Of a stretch of DNA of 64,000 nucleotides, positions 45,278 through 55,699 are shown in pieces; within the stretch, counting starts at the first letter, position 1, and each line of letters opens with the position of its first letter. This DNA comes from Sphingobium sp. V4 (GTDB lineage Bacteria > Pseudomonadota > Alphaproteobacteria > Sphingomonadales > Sphingomonadaceae), in the NCBI RefSeq assembly GCF_029590555.1, contig NZ_CP081001.1:1488001-1552000 (forward strand). Reading direction: 5' to 3'. The translations under genes and the position numbers were made by a program. Under the pieces are notes generated by a model. The model was not told the DNA's origin. It made no database searches and worked only from the letters and a program-made list of their open reading frames with translations.

Positions 45278-45892
45278 ATGAGCGAGCAGCTTACGCTGTC
45301 GGCCGAGGCACGCGATCGGGCAGGCAAGGGAGCCTCCCGCGCTCTCCGCCGCGAGGGCCGCGTACCCGCCGTCATCTACGGTAACAATGAAGAACCCCTG
45401 TCGATCCACGTCGAGGAAAAGCTCCTCAACAAGCAGCTCGGCACCGGCCACTTCTTCAATTCGGTCATCATGGTCGAAGTCGGCGGCAAGACCGTCCGCA
45501 CGCTCGCCAAGGACGTGGCGTTCCACCCCGTCTCCGACCGTCCGCTGCACGCCGACTTCCTGCGCGTTTCGGAACATGCCTCGGTCCACGTCAACGTGCC
45601 GGTGCGCTTCGAGAATGAAGACGCCTCGCCGGGCCTGAAGAAGGGCGGCGTTCTGAACGTCGTCCGTCACGACATCGAACTGATCGTCGACGCCGCCAAG
45701 ATTCCCGAAGACGTCGTTGTCGATCTCTCGGGCTTCGAAGTGGGCGATTCGATCCATATCAGCGCGGTGACGCTGCCCAAGGGCGCGAAGACCGCGATCG
45801 ACGATCGCGACTTCACGATCGCCACCATCGTTGCTCCCTCTTCGCTGAAGAGCGCCGAAGGCGACACGACCAAGGAAGCCGAAGCCGAATAA
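45278..45892 (+). CDS. rplY: Ribosomal protein L25, long (CTC) form
   Basis: A 204-residue protein: N-terminal L25 domain (about 1-95) that binds 5S rRNA, starting with [20 protein letters not shown], plus the C-terminal TL5/CTC domain (about 100-185, [20 protein letters not shown]) and an acidic tail. This long form is the usual alphaproteobacterial type. A Shine-Dalgarno TTTGGAG lies 6 bases before the ATG. It is followed by a palindromic repeat with a T run, then pth; the rplY-pth gene pair is common in bacteria. Confidence 0.95.
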   Translation: MSEQLTLSAEARDRAGKGASRALRREGRVPAVIYGNNEEPLSIHVEEKLLNKQLGTGHFFNSVIMVEVGGKTVRTLAKDVAFHPVSDRPLHADFLRVSEHASVHVNVPVRFENEDASPGLKKGGVLNVVRHDIELIVDAAKIPEDVVVDLSGFEVGDSIHISAVTLPKGAKTAIDDRDFTIATIVAPSSLKSAEGDTTKEAEAE

Positions 45893-45920
45893 GGCTTTTG
45901 CGACCGCAAGGTTTCTGCTC

Positions 45921-45993
45921 AACCCCGTTCGGGCTGGGCCTGTCGAATTCTGGCGCGCGCGCCCATCGACAGGCTCAGGGCGAACGGGGTTTT
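45921..45993. repeat. Second type of dispersed palindromic repeat, possible terminator
   Basis: AACCCCGTTCGGGCTGGGCC and its partner ending GGGCGAACGGGGTTTT form a 73-base near-palindrome with arms of about 26 bases. The right arm contains, on the minus strand, CGTTCGCCCTGAGCCTGTCG, a sequence I recognise as a widespread repeat in sphingomonads and other proteobacteria. Placed between rplY and pth, the T run makes it a likely attenuator. Confidence 0.75.
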
Positions 45994-46012
45994 GCCTGTT
46001 TGGAGTAGCGAC

Positions 46013-46579
46013 ATGCAGATCTGGGCGGGCCTCGGCAATCCGGGGGCGCAATATGCGATGCACCGGCACAATGTCGGCTTCATGGTCGCCGACCTGATCG
46101 CGGACATGTATCGCTTCTCCCCACCGAAGAAGCAGTTTCAGGGCTGGGTGCAGGAAGGGCGGATCGGACCGGAGAAGATCCTGCTGATCAAGCCCGCCAC
46201 CTTCATGAACGAAAGCGGCCGGTCGATCGGCGAGGCGATGCGCTTCTACAAGCTGACGCCGCAGGATGTGACGGTGTTCCACGACGAACTCGACCTGGCG
46301 CCGATGAAGGTCAAGATAAAGCGCGGCGGCGGCAATGCCGGGCATAATGGACTGCGGTCGACCGATGCCCATATCGGCGCCGAGTTTCGCCGGGTCCGAA
46401 TCGGCATCGGCCATCCGGGTCACAAGGACAAGGTCCATGGCTATGTGCTGGGCAATTACGCCAAGAGCGAGATGGACGCGCTGGCCGACATGCTGGGCGC
46501 GATCGGCGCCGAGGCGGAGTGGCTCGCCAAGGGCGACGATGTCCGCTTCATGAGCGAGGTCGCGCTGCGACTGGCATAG
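46013..46579 (+). CDS. pth: Peptidyl-tRNA hydrolase
   Basis: A 188-residue cytosolic esterase that recycles peptidyl-tRNA. The active-site residues are visible: Asn9 in GLGNPG, catalytic His19 in HRHNVGF, Asn in FMNESG, and Asp in HDELD. The ATG at 46013 has TGGAG 8 bases before it and matches the family start (MQIWAGLGNPG). The end is convergent to the type I secretion operon. Confidence 0.97.
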   Translation: MQIWAGLGNPGAQYAMHRHNVGFMVADLIADMYRFSPPKKQFQGWVQEGRIGPEKILLIKPATFMNESGRSIGEAMRFYKLTPQDVTVFHDELDLAPMKVKIKRGGGNAGHNGLRSTDAHIGAEFRRVRIGIGHPGHKDKVHGYVLGNYAKSEMDALADMLGAIGAEAEWLAKGDDVRFMSEVALRLA

Positions 46580-46580
46580 A

Positions 46581-46605
46581 AAAGGCGCCCGGCGGAACCG
46601 GGCGC
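46581..46605 (-). terminator. Terminator of the type I secretion operon (minus strand)
   Basis: On the minus strand GCGCCCGG-TTCCG-CCGGGCGC forms an 8-bp stem (46605-46585) followed by CTTTTC. It lies just beyond the pth stop, 52 bases after the HlyD-family gene. Confidence 0.7.
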
Positions 46606-46657
46606 GGGCAACGTCTGGTCATTTCGTAACAAGACCATCAACTTGGCCGTCAGTAGC

Positions 46658-47962
46658 CTATTCCCGGAACGCCGTCTCGCTCAAATGGGTCAGCGGTGTC
46701 AGGATATAGGCCAGGATCGATCGCTTGTCGCCGAGCAGGTTGACGTCCGCTCCCATGCCAGGCCCGATTGCGAGCCTCCGCCCCGCATCATCGGTGATCG
46801 CATCGCTGGCCGTGCGGACCCGGACGAGATAATGGCTGTCCCCTGTCCGCTCGTTCACTACCGCGTCCGGCGAGATGGCGACGACGCTCCCCTCCATCGA
46901 ACCATAGATGGCGCTGTCATAGGCGGAAATATGCACCTTCGCCTTCTGCCCCAATCGGACCGAGGCGATGTCCTTGGCGGCGACGGCGGCTTCGATCAGC
47001 AGGCTGTCGCGCCCAGGCACCATTTCCAGCAGCGGGTCGCCGGGTCGAACACTGCCGCCGACCGTGGTGACGAAGACCCGGTTGATCCGTCCATCGACCG
47101 GCGCGCGGACCACAGTCCGGGTGAGCTTATATTCATAGGCGGGCATTGCCGCCTGACGCACCGACATGTCGGCGCGCGCGGCGGTCAGTTCATCGGCGGC
47201 GCGCGACAGCCAGTCGCGCTTCTGCTGCTGCGCGCTTGCCTGCGCCTCGGTCAGGACCGAGCGCGCGCGCCCGACCGCCGCCGCAGCGCCCGCCGCTTCG
47301 CTGCTCGACACGGCAAAGCTGTTCTGCGCCTGAAGCAAGGAACGGCGCGGCTCGATCCCTTCCTGCACCAGTGGCCGAAGGAGGTTGAGATCGGCGCGCG
47401 CCGTTTCGCGGGCGGAAATGCGTGCCTCTTCGGTAGCGCTCGCCTCCGTGATGGCGCGCCGGGCCTGGGCCACCCGCGCGGCCGCGACGTTGCCGAGACT
47501 GGCCAGTTCGGCCATGCGCGATCGGTGGAGGCTCTGCTCCGCCGCAATCTGGCTGGCCATCAGCGGATTGCGCGGCTGCGGAAAGACCGGGGAGCGCCCG
47601 GCGATCTCGGCTTCCAGCCGGATGATCTTGGACTGGAGCGCATCGCTGCTCGCGCGGTTGCTTTCCAGTTCAGCGCCGGGCTGAACCGGGCTGAGCCGAA
47701 CCAGCGGCGCTCCGCGCTTCACATCCTGCCCGGTGCGGACCAGGATCGATTCGATCACACCGCCCTCCAGGTTGGAGATGACTTGCAATTGTGAGCTGGG
47801 AATCACCTTGCCGATAGCGCGGACGGTGCGGTCGATCTCCGTCAGCCAGGCCCAGATCAGGAAGATCAGGAAGAAAGCGGCGATGACCCAGAGAATGATG
47901 TTGGCCGGCACGCGCGGCTTGATGGTCGTCGCGGGCGGCTGGAAAGGCAGTTCGGCGCTCAT
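46658..47962 (-). CDS. Type I secretion membrane fusion protein (HlyD family)
   Basis: A 434-residue periplasmic adaptor anchored by one helix (about 21-42, NIILWVIAAFFLIFLIWAW). The following segment EIDRTVRAIGKVIPSSQLQV is the HlyD/LapC family hallmark, followed by a barrel-sandwich hybrid, a long coiled-coil hairpin (about 95-285) and a second barrel half ending with RTASDAITDDAGRRLAIGPG. It bridges the ABC exporter and the TolC channel. It overlaps the ABC gene by 4 bases (ATGA) and is last in the operon. Confidence 0.92.
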   Translation of the reverse strand: MSAELPFQPPATTIKPRVPANIILWVIAAFFLIFLIWAWLTEIDRTVRAIGKVIPSSQLQVISNLEGGVIESILVRTGQDVKRGAPLVRLSPVQPGAELESNRASSDALQSKIIRLEAEIAGRSPVFPQPRNPLMASQIAAEQSLHRSRMAELASLGNVAAARVAQARRAITEASATEEARISARETARADLNLLRPLVQEGIEPRRSLLQAQNSFAVSSSEAAGAAAAVGRARSVLTEAQASAQQQKRDWLSRAADELTAARADMSVRQAAMPAYEYKLTRTVVRAPVDGRINRVFVTTVGGSVRPGDPLLEMVPGRDSLLIEAAVAAKDIASVRLGQKAKVHISAYDSAIYGSMEGSVVAISPDAVVNERTGDSHYLVRVRTASDAITDDAGRRLAIGPGMGADVNLLGDKRSILAYILTPLTHLSETAFRE

Positions 47963-49686
47963 GCGGCCTTCCCCCTGGCAAGGCGCTGCAACACCGCGTC
48001 GCGCGGACCATCGGCGACGATCTTGCCCCGGTCGAGCACGACAATCCGGTCGACCATGGACAGCAGCGACGTGCGATGGGTGATGAGCAGAAGGGTGCGT
48101 CCGGCAACTTCGGGCTGTAGGCGAGATATGAGGTCGGCTTCGGTCTGCGCGTCCATCGAACTGCTCGGCTCGTCGAAGATAAGGATGGGCGGTCGCCCCG
48201 CGATGGCGCGCGCGATGGCGATCGACTGGCGTTGGCCGCCCGACAGGCCATCGCCGCGATCGGCGAGACGCAGGTCATAGCCATTGGCGATCTGTCCCAT
48301 GAAACGATGCGTGCCGCTGATTTCCGCCGCGCGAATCATCTCCTCCTGCTCGACCCCCGGCCGGTCGAGGCAGATATTCTGCCGCACCGAGCCGGCGATA
48401 AGAACATTGTCCTGCATTCCTGCGCCGATCAGCTTGCGCAATTCGGCCGGGTCATATTGGCGCAGGTCGACGCCGTCGATCAGCACGACCCCCTCTTCAG
48501 GTTCGTAAAGTCCCAGCACCAGCCGCGCGAGGGTGGACTTGCCCGATCCCACGCGACCCAGGAAGCCGACCCTTTCCCCCGGCCTGATCGCGAGGCTGAC
48601 GCCGTCCAGCGCCTTTTCCGGCGCGCCGGGATAGCGGAAGGAGACGTTGCGCAGTTCAATCGCGCCCTCCAGCCGGGCCGGATGCAGTGCATCGCCTTGC
48701 GGCCCCTCGGTCGGGGTTTCCATCAGCGCGTTGATCTGGCGATAGGCGACGCGTGTTGCGGAAAGGCGCGACAGCAAGGTTGCGATCTGGGCCAGCGGGG
48801 CAAGCGCCCGGCCACACAGGATCGAACAGGCGAGCAACGCGCCGGTCGTGACCTCATGATTGCGCAATAGTCCCACGCCGACGATGATGATGCCGCAATA
48901 GGCGATGGTCGATGCGCTGTTGGCGACCGTCATGGGGATGGCGGCGGCCAGCCGCTGGCCCAGAGAGCTTTCCGAATGGCTGACAAGCGCGGCCTGCCAG
49001 CGACGGCTGAGCATCGGGCCGGCGCCGATCGCCTTCACCGTCTCCAGGCTGCCGATCGCCTCGATCAGCACCGATTGCTTGACCAAGCCGTCGCCCAGGC
49101 TGCGGGCCGACAGCCGGTCGAGCGCCGGCGTGGTCAGCAAGCCTGCGCCGATCACTACCGGGATCATCGCCATCGGCAGCAACACCAGCACACCGCCCAG
49201 CCACGCGATGACCGCAAGCGTCACGATGATGAAAGGAACGTCGATGATGGCCGTCAGCGTCACCGACGCGAAGAAATCGCGCAATGTTTCCAGTTCACGC
49301 ATCAGGCCGGTCAAGGTGCCGGTCGAACCGCGTCGCTGGTCCAGCCGGAGCGCCAGCAGCCGGCCGAACAGCGTCTCCCCGACGTCATGGTCGATATTGG
49401 CGCCGGCGATATCGACGAAATAGACGCGCAGCAGCCGCAGCACGAAGTCGAAGACGAGGACGAAGACGAGGCCGATGCTCAGCCCGATCAGCGAGGAGGA
49501 GCCGTCATTGGGAACGATGCGGTCATAGACGGTCATGGTGAAGAGCGAAGATACCAGCGCGAAGATGTTGATGAGGGCGGCGGCGACCGCGACCTTCATG
49601 TAAATCGCCTTGTTGCGAAGCATCGGCTCGATCAGCCAAGGGGCGAAACGCGGTTTGGCAGCGGCGAGCAACGGCTCTTGGATCAT
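47959..49686 (-). CDS. Type I secretion ABC exporter (LapB/HlyB-like, lacking the C39-like domain)
   Basis: A 575-residue inner-membrane ABC exporter. Six helices occupy about 28-310 (MYIMKV to LAQIATLL), followed by a nucleotide-binding domain with Walker A GRVGSGKST, signature LSGGQRQSIAIARAI, Walker B ILIFDEPSSSMD and the H-loop LLITHRTS. HlyB/LapB proteins normally have an N-terminal C39 peptidase-like domain of about 130 residues that recognises the cargo; here the protein begins just before the first helix, so this domain is absent. It is coupled on both sides by 4-base overlaps. Confidence 0.92.
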   Translation of the reverse strand: MIQEPLLAAAKPRFAPWLIEPMLRNKAIYMKVAVAAALINIFALVSSLFTMTVYDRIVPNDGSSSLIGLSIGLVFVLVFDFVLRLLRVYFVDIAGANIDHDVGETLFGRLLALRLDQRRGSTGTLTGLMRELETLRDFFASVTLTAIIDVPFIIVTLAVIAWLGGVLVLLPMAMIPVVIGAGLLTTPALDRLSARSLGDGLVKQSVLIEAIGSLETVKAIGAGPMLSRRWQAALVSHSESSLGQRLAAAIPMTVANSASTIAYCGIIIVGVGLLRNHEVTTGALLACSILCGRALAPLAQIATLLSRLSATRVAYRQINALMETPTEGPQGDALHPARLEGAIELRNVSFRYPGAPEKALDGVSLAIRPGERVGFLGRVGSGKSTLARLVLGLYEPEEGVVLIDGVDLRQYDPAELRKLIGAGMQDNVLIAGSVRQNICLDRPGVEQEEMIRAAEISGTHRFMGQIANGYDLRLADRGDGLSGGQRQSIAIARAIAGRPPILIFDEPSSSMDAQTEADLISRLQPEVAGRTLLLITHRTSLLSMVDRIVVLDRGKIVADGPRDAVLQRLARGKAA

Positions 49687-51146
49687 GGCGTGGGGTTCCC
49701 GTCATTGCGACCGTCGGCCGAATCGACCCGGATCGACAGATCGTCGAGCAGCCGCCCGGTCCGACCGCGCAGGATGAAGCGCGACAGGTCGCGCTCCGCC
49801 AGCGTCTGGACATAGGTCGCGATGGAATAGAAATAATTGTCTTCGGACGTGATGAGATCGAAAAGGGTGCCGCCCGAGGTTTCGAACCGGGTGGCATAAA
49901 CGTCGCGATTGGTGCGGCTGGCAAGATAGGCCGCCTCTGCCGCCGCAAGCTGCGCTTCAAGTCCATGCACATCCGCCCAGGCCATTTCGGCGTCGCGCAG
50001 CGCTTCGCGACGTATGCGCGCGGCATAGGCCTCCGCCGCGTCGGCCCGCGCCGTCGCCTGATCGGCGCGCGCGTTGATCCCGGCGCCGATCTGCGCGCGC
50101 AGGATGAGGCGGCCGCGCACGTCATAGTCGCCCGAGTTTTCGAACACGCCATAACGCCCCGCATCCACGCCCGCCGCTACGGTCGGCAGGCGCTCGGCGC
50201 GAACGGCACGCGCATCCTGCCGGGCGGCGCGCGCTTCCGCGTCGGCCTTCTGCACGGCCGGCGCACGCAGAACCAGCGCCTCCAGCGCCTCACGCCCCTG
50301 CACGTCGTCGGGTAACGAGACGCGGCGGATCCATTCGGGCGCATCATGTCCTGCGAGCGCGCGATATTGCGCCTCCGCGCTGGCCCGGTCCCGGCGGAAG
50401 CTGGCGAGCCGGGTCTGAATCGTCGCGATGGAGCTGTCGATCCGCGGCAGGTCGCCCCTGGCCGAAAAACCCTGAGCGATGCGCCGCTCCACCGCGGCGC
50501 GCAATTCGGTCTGACGCTGGGCATATTCCAGCGCCGCCTGCTCCATCAGCCGTTGCGCGAGAATGGAGTACCAGGCGGTGACGAGCCGAAGCGCGACATC
50601 CGTGCCATAGCCCAGGGTCGTGGTCCGCGCCGCCTCGACCCGCGCATTGCCGGCATTGATACGACTGGAGGTGGCGCCGAAATCGAGCAGCCGCTGGCGG
50701 ACGGATGCCGACGCGTCGGTTCGCCCCTCCGGCCGGGAGCGTTCGATTATGTTGCCCGGATCATTCGAGAAATTGCGTGCGAAAGACCGGTTCGCGTCGA
50801 CCGTCAGGTCGAGCGACGGGAAAAGTGCCGAGCGAGCCTGCATCCGTGCTGCCTCCGCCTCCCGCTCCCCTGCGCGGGCTTCGTCAAGTACCGCGTTGGT
50901 TTCCACCGCGGATTGCACCTCGTCGCGCAACGGTCCGATCGGGCCGACCTGGCGCGCAAGGTCGAGCAGCGGGTCGGAGCGGACGGGACGGGAAAAGGGT
51001 TCGGAATTGGGCGGTAACAGCAGATTTTGCTGTGCCTGCGCCGTGCCGGACGAGATCAACGACCATGACGCCACCAGGATGGCTGCGGCCGGCATCCATC
51101 GAGCGCGTAAGGCCAGCCTTCCCCAAGGCTGCGTTTCCATCGACAA
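49683..51146 (-). CDS. TolC-family outer-membrane channel of type I secretion
   Basis: A 487-residue outer-membrane factor with signal peptide ending SGTAQA-QQN at about residue 39. The body shows the duplicated TolC fold: long helices (AREGEAEAARMQARSALFPS, and again DATAYAARIRREAL-like in the second half) alternating with strands such as SLDLTVDANRSFARNF. It fits the AggA/LapE branch that exports adhesins. It opens the operon TolC-ABC-HlyD; no large repeat adhesin gene lies in the window on either side. An in-frame ATG two codons later is also possible as start. Confidence 0.9.
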   Translation of the reverse strand: MSMETQPWGRLALRARWMPAAAILVASWSLISSGTAQAQQNLLLPPNSEPFSRPVRSDPLLDLARQVGPIGPLRDEVQSAVETNAVLDEARAGEREAEAARMQARSALFPSLDLTVDANRSFARNFSNDPGNIIERSRPEGRTDASASVRQRLLDFGATSSRINAGNARVEAARTTTLGYGTDVALRLVTAWYSILAQRLMEQAALEYAQRQTELRAAVERRIAQGFSARGDLPRIDSSIATIQTRLASFRRDRASAEAQYRALAGHDAPEWIRRVSLPDDVQGREALEALVLRAPAVQKADAEARAARQDARAVRAERLPTVAAGVDAGRYGVFENSGDYDVRGRLILRAQIGAGINARADQATARADAAEAYAARIRREALRDAEMAWADVHGLEAQLAAAEAAYLASRTNRDVYATRFETSGGTLFDLITSEDNYFYSIATYVQTLAERDLSRFILRGRTGRLLDDLSIRVDSADGRNDGNPTP

Positions 51147-51364
51147 AAGCCTGACATCCCAAAACCACGCGCATTTCGTTCCCCCACATGATCTTCCTGT
51201 TCCGGAAATTCATCATGCGCGAGCGCGGCCCGATCGATAATGCCCGAGATGACCGGCGCGCGCAACGCGCCTCACCCTGTTGGGCGGCCTAATAGCACGC
51301 TACGTCGGGAATTGGGGAATAGGCCGAGGGGAGCGGCGACACTCAGGCCGTTTCCGTCAAAGGA

Positions 51365-51449
51365 TGGTGCGGGTGGTCGGGCTCGAACCGACACTCCTTT
51401 CGGAACCGGATTTTGAGTCCGGCGCGTCTACCAATTTCACCACACCCGC
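51365..51449 (-). tRNA. tRNA-Leu (anticodon CAA)
   Basis: An 85-base gene with encoded CCA (51367-51365). It has acceptor stem GCGGGTG/CACCCGC, the class II long variable arm, anticodon stem CCGGA/TCCGG with loop CTCAAAA (anticodon CAA, codon UUG), and T-arm GGTTCGAGCC. It stands alone between the TolC gene start and the MerC gene. Confidence 0.96.
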
Positions 51450-51568
51450 ACGGCTGGTGCCGCCAGATGGCAAAATCCGCCGCGGGCGTCCAGCCGAAAA
51501 TCGGATTGACGGCTCAAAGCGTGATCCGCGTGCTTGACTATGCCCCCTGGCGCCTCCATCTGACCATC

Positions 51569-51588
51569 AATGTAATATTATATCATTG
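51569..51588 (+). promoter_or_regulatory. Zur/Fur-type palindromic operator upstream of the MerC gene
   Basis: The AT-rich sequence ATGTAATATTATATCATT is an imperfect palindrome that resembles alphaproteobacterial Zur boxes (ATGTTATAATATAACAT type). It ends 9 bases before the ATG of the MerC-domain gene, where bound repressor would block transcription. Base content is in sharp contrast to its GC-rich surroundings. Confidence 0.6.
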
Positions 51589-51596
51589 GACAAGAT

Positions 51597-52022
51597 ATGG
51601 CTTCTTGCAGGACCATTGGTGGGGCGACTACGGAAAATGGAGGAACCGCGGGTAACTGGCTCGACGGATTCGCTGTCTGCGCCTCGTCGCTTTGCACCCT
51701 CCATTGCATCGGACTGCCCCTGCTCTTCGCCCTGCTTCCAGCGCTGGCGACACGCGTCGACCCCGGCGAGACCTTCCATATCGTCATGCTCGCGATAGCG
51801 ATTCCGACTAGCCTGGTCGCGCTGCGCGGAGGGCGGCGCCGACATGGCAAGCGGTTGCCGCTATTCTTCGGCCTGTCGGGCCTGCTCGCGATGAGCATCG
51901 GCGCGCTATTGGTAGAAGGCGCGCTGCACGAAGCGGCATGGACTTTGACGGGCAGCGCCCTTCTGGCCGGCGCGCATATCCTCAACTGGCGGAGCACCAG
52001 GACGAAAACCGTGTCATCCTGA
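51597..52022 (+). CDS. MerC-domain membrane protein, probable metal transporter
   Basis: A 141-residue inner-membrane protein with four predicted helices. The first contains the cysteine-rich MerC signature: C28, C33 and C37 in CASSLCTLHCIGLPLLFALL. MerC was found as a mercury importer, but no mer genes are present here; stand-alone MerC-domain genes of alphaproteobacteria are often found near Zur and are thought to move zinc or another metal. The Zur-like operator supports this. The start has no clear ribosome site, so a leaderless or very short-leader transcript is possible. Confidence 0.82.
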   Translation: MASCRTIGGATTENGGTAGNWLDGFAVCASSLCTLHCIGLPLLFALLPALATRVDPGETFHIVMLAIAIPTSLVALRGGRRRHGKRLPLFFGLSGLLAMSIGALLVEGALHEAAWTLTGSALLAGAHILNWRSTRTKTVSS

Positions 52023-52085
52023 ATCGACACGATCCCGACATTGCGCAGCGGCGGACGCAGCGCGAATCATCCGGACGATATGCGC

Positions 52086-52137
52086 GTCCTCAGTGTGCGT
52101 CGGCTTCGCAGCCCCGACGGACGCCGATCTTGAGGAC
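52086..52137. repeat. 52-base imperfect palindrome upstream of zwf
   Basis: The outer arms GTCCTCA (52086-52092) and TGAGGAC (52131-52137) are perfect inverses; inside, GTCGG pairs with CCGAC and GGCT-TCGC-AGCC can form its own hairpin. It occupies the 265-base region between the MerC gene and zwf, about 70 bases before the predicted zwf promoter. It may be the MerC terminator, although no T run follows, or a repeat element. Confidence 0.6.
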
Positions 52138-52209
52138 AGCCCGATTCCAGCGGATTGGGCGCGCCCGGACCCATAATGTTGCGGTTGAAGGCCGTGCTCG
52201 ATAGGCTTC

Positions 52210-52237
52210 TTGCGTAACGATCCGCGCACGCTATAAG
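52210..52237 (+). promoter_or_regulatory. Predicted promoter of the zwf-edd-glk-eda operon
   Basis: TTGCGT (52210-52215) and TATAAG (52232-52237) are separated by 16 bases, giving a leader of about 45 bases before the TTG start of zwf. It is the best sigma-70-like pair in this intergenic region. Confidence 0.5.
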
Positions 52238-52287
52238 GGCGGCATCGTGCAGACATAGACAACTTACAAACGGAGAAGGATCTTCCT

Positions 52288-53743
52288 TTGACCGAGCCGT
52301 CTGCTACGTTCCTGTTATTCGGCGCCACCGGCGACCTGGCCCGCCGCATGATATTCCCGTCGCTCTACAACCTCCTGTCGGACGGGTTGCTGCCCGAAGA
52401 CTTCCTGATCGTCGCATCGGGCCGGTCGGAGATGGAGGACGAGGATTTCCGCAACGAAGTCTGCGCCGCGCTGGAGCAGTTCCTGCCCGCCGACCGCTAT
52501 GATCCGGCGATTGCGGCGACATTTCGTACGATGATCGGATATCAGCCGGTCGAGGCGGGCAATAGCGCGCAGTTCGCAGCGCTCGCCGCACGCATCGACG
52601 GCCGCCTGGAGCGCGGCCTGTCCGTCTATCTGTCGACGCCGCCCTCGCTTTTCGCGCCGACCGCGCAGGGACTGGCCGACGCCGGCCTGATTACGCCCAA
52701 GACCCGGATCGCGATGGAAAAGCCCATCGGCAAGGATCTCGCCTCCTCGAGAGAGGTGAATGACGGCATCGGCGCGCTGTTCGCGGAGGAGCAGATTTTC
52801 CGTGTCGATCATTATCTGGGCAAGGAAACGGTCCAGAACCTGCTCGCCCTGCGTTTCGGCAATGTGATGTTCGAACCGCTGTGGAACGCCAGCGCGATCG
52901 ACCATGTACAGATTACCGTCGGCGAGACGGTGGGCCTCGAAGGGCGCGTCTCCTATTATGACGGCGTCGGCGCGCTGCGCGACATGGTGCAGAATCACAT
53001 GCTCCAGATCCTGTCGATCATCGCCATGGAGCCGCCAGCAAGGATGGACCCGACCTCCGTCCGCGACGAGAAGGTGAAGGCGCTGCGGTCGCTGCGCCCG
53101 ATGACCGACGAGACGGTCAAGACCCACAGCGTGCGCGGCCAATATACGCCCGGCGCCGTGCAGGGGCAGATCGTCACCGGCTATGCTGACGAACTGGGCA
53201 AGCCATCGGACACCGAGACCTTCGTCGCGTTGAAGGCCTTTGTCGACAATTGGCGCTGGCAGGGCGTCCCCTTCTACCTGCGTACCGGCAAGCGGATGCC
53301 CGCGCGCCAGTCGGAAATCGTCATCCAGTTCAAGCCGGTCCGGCACAGCATCTTCGGCCGCGATGGCCATGGCACGGGACTGGAACCCAACACGCTGGTC
53401 ATCCGCTTGCAGCCGGAAGAATATATCCGCCTCCAGATCATGAGCAAAAGGCCGGGCCTGGAGCGGCAGGTCCATCTCGAGGAGGTCACGCTCGACGTGT
53501 CGCTGACCGCCGCCTTCGCCGGACAGCGCCGCCGCATCGCCTATGAGCGGCTGATCCTGGATCTGCTGGCCGGCGACGCCACTCTTTTCGTCCGTCGTGA
53601 CGAGGTGGAGGCACAATGGACCTGGATCGACAGCATCATCGACGGGTGGAAGGAGGCTCATGTGAAGCCCTCCACCTATTCTTCGGGGAACTGGGGCCCG
53701 TCCTCGGCCATTGCCCTGATCGAACGCGACGGAGCAAGCTGGC

Positions 53744-53751
<8 letters not shown>
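52288..53751 (+). CDS. zwf: Glucose-6-phosphate 1-dehydrogenase
   Basis: A 487-residue cytosolic enzyme making 6-phosphogluconolactone and NAD(P)H, the entry to the Entner-Doudoroff pathway. The dinucleotide motif [10 protein letters not shown] lies at the N-terminus, and the active site [13 protein letters not shown] is conserved. The start codon is TTG, supported by GGAGAAGGA ending 7 bases before it and by the position of GATGDLA; no ATG fits. It is the first gene of the operon and overlaps edd by 8 bases. The lactonase gene pgl is not in this operon. Confidence 0.96.
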
Positions 53752-55570
<1,819 letters not shown>

Positions 55571-55582
55571 AATCATCACCTC

Positions 55583-55672
55583 CGTCGTTCCAGCGAAGGC
55601 GGAAACCCATCTCCCGGCGTTGCGGCTGAGAGCCATGGCGGGAGTTGAATCCCCGCGGTCGCGGGGATGACG
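55583..55672. repeat. Dispersed palindromic repeat, copy 4
   Basis: Starts CGTCGTTCCAGCGAAGGCGG and ends CGCGGGGATGACG, with the inner CCCATCTCCC and GGGAGTTGAATCCCCGC shared with the other copies. It lies between edd and glk inside the operon, 12 bases after the edd stop. Confidence 0.8.
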
Positions 55673-55699
55673 ATCAGAATATAATCGAGGCGCCTCAAT

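Noticed and set aside
51147..51364. A coding gene between the TolC gene and tRNA-Leu
   Set aside because: Frames in this 218-base stretch are short, shifted from the upstream region of other genes, and show no ribosome site or protein-like composition.
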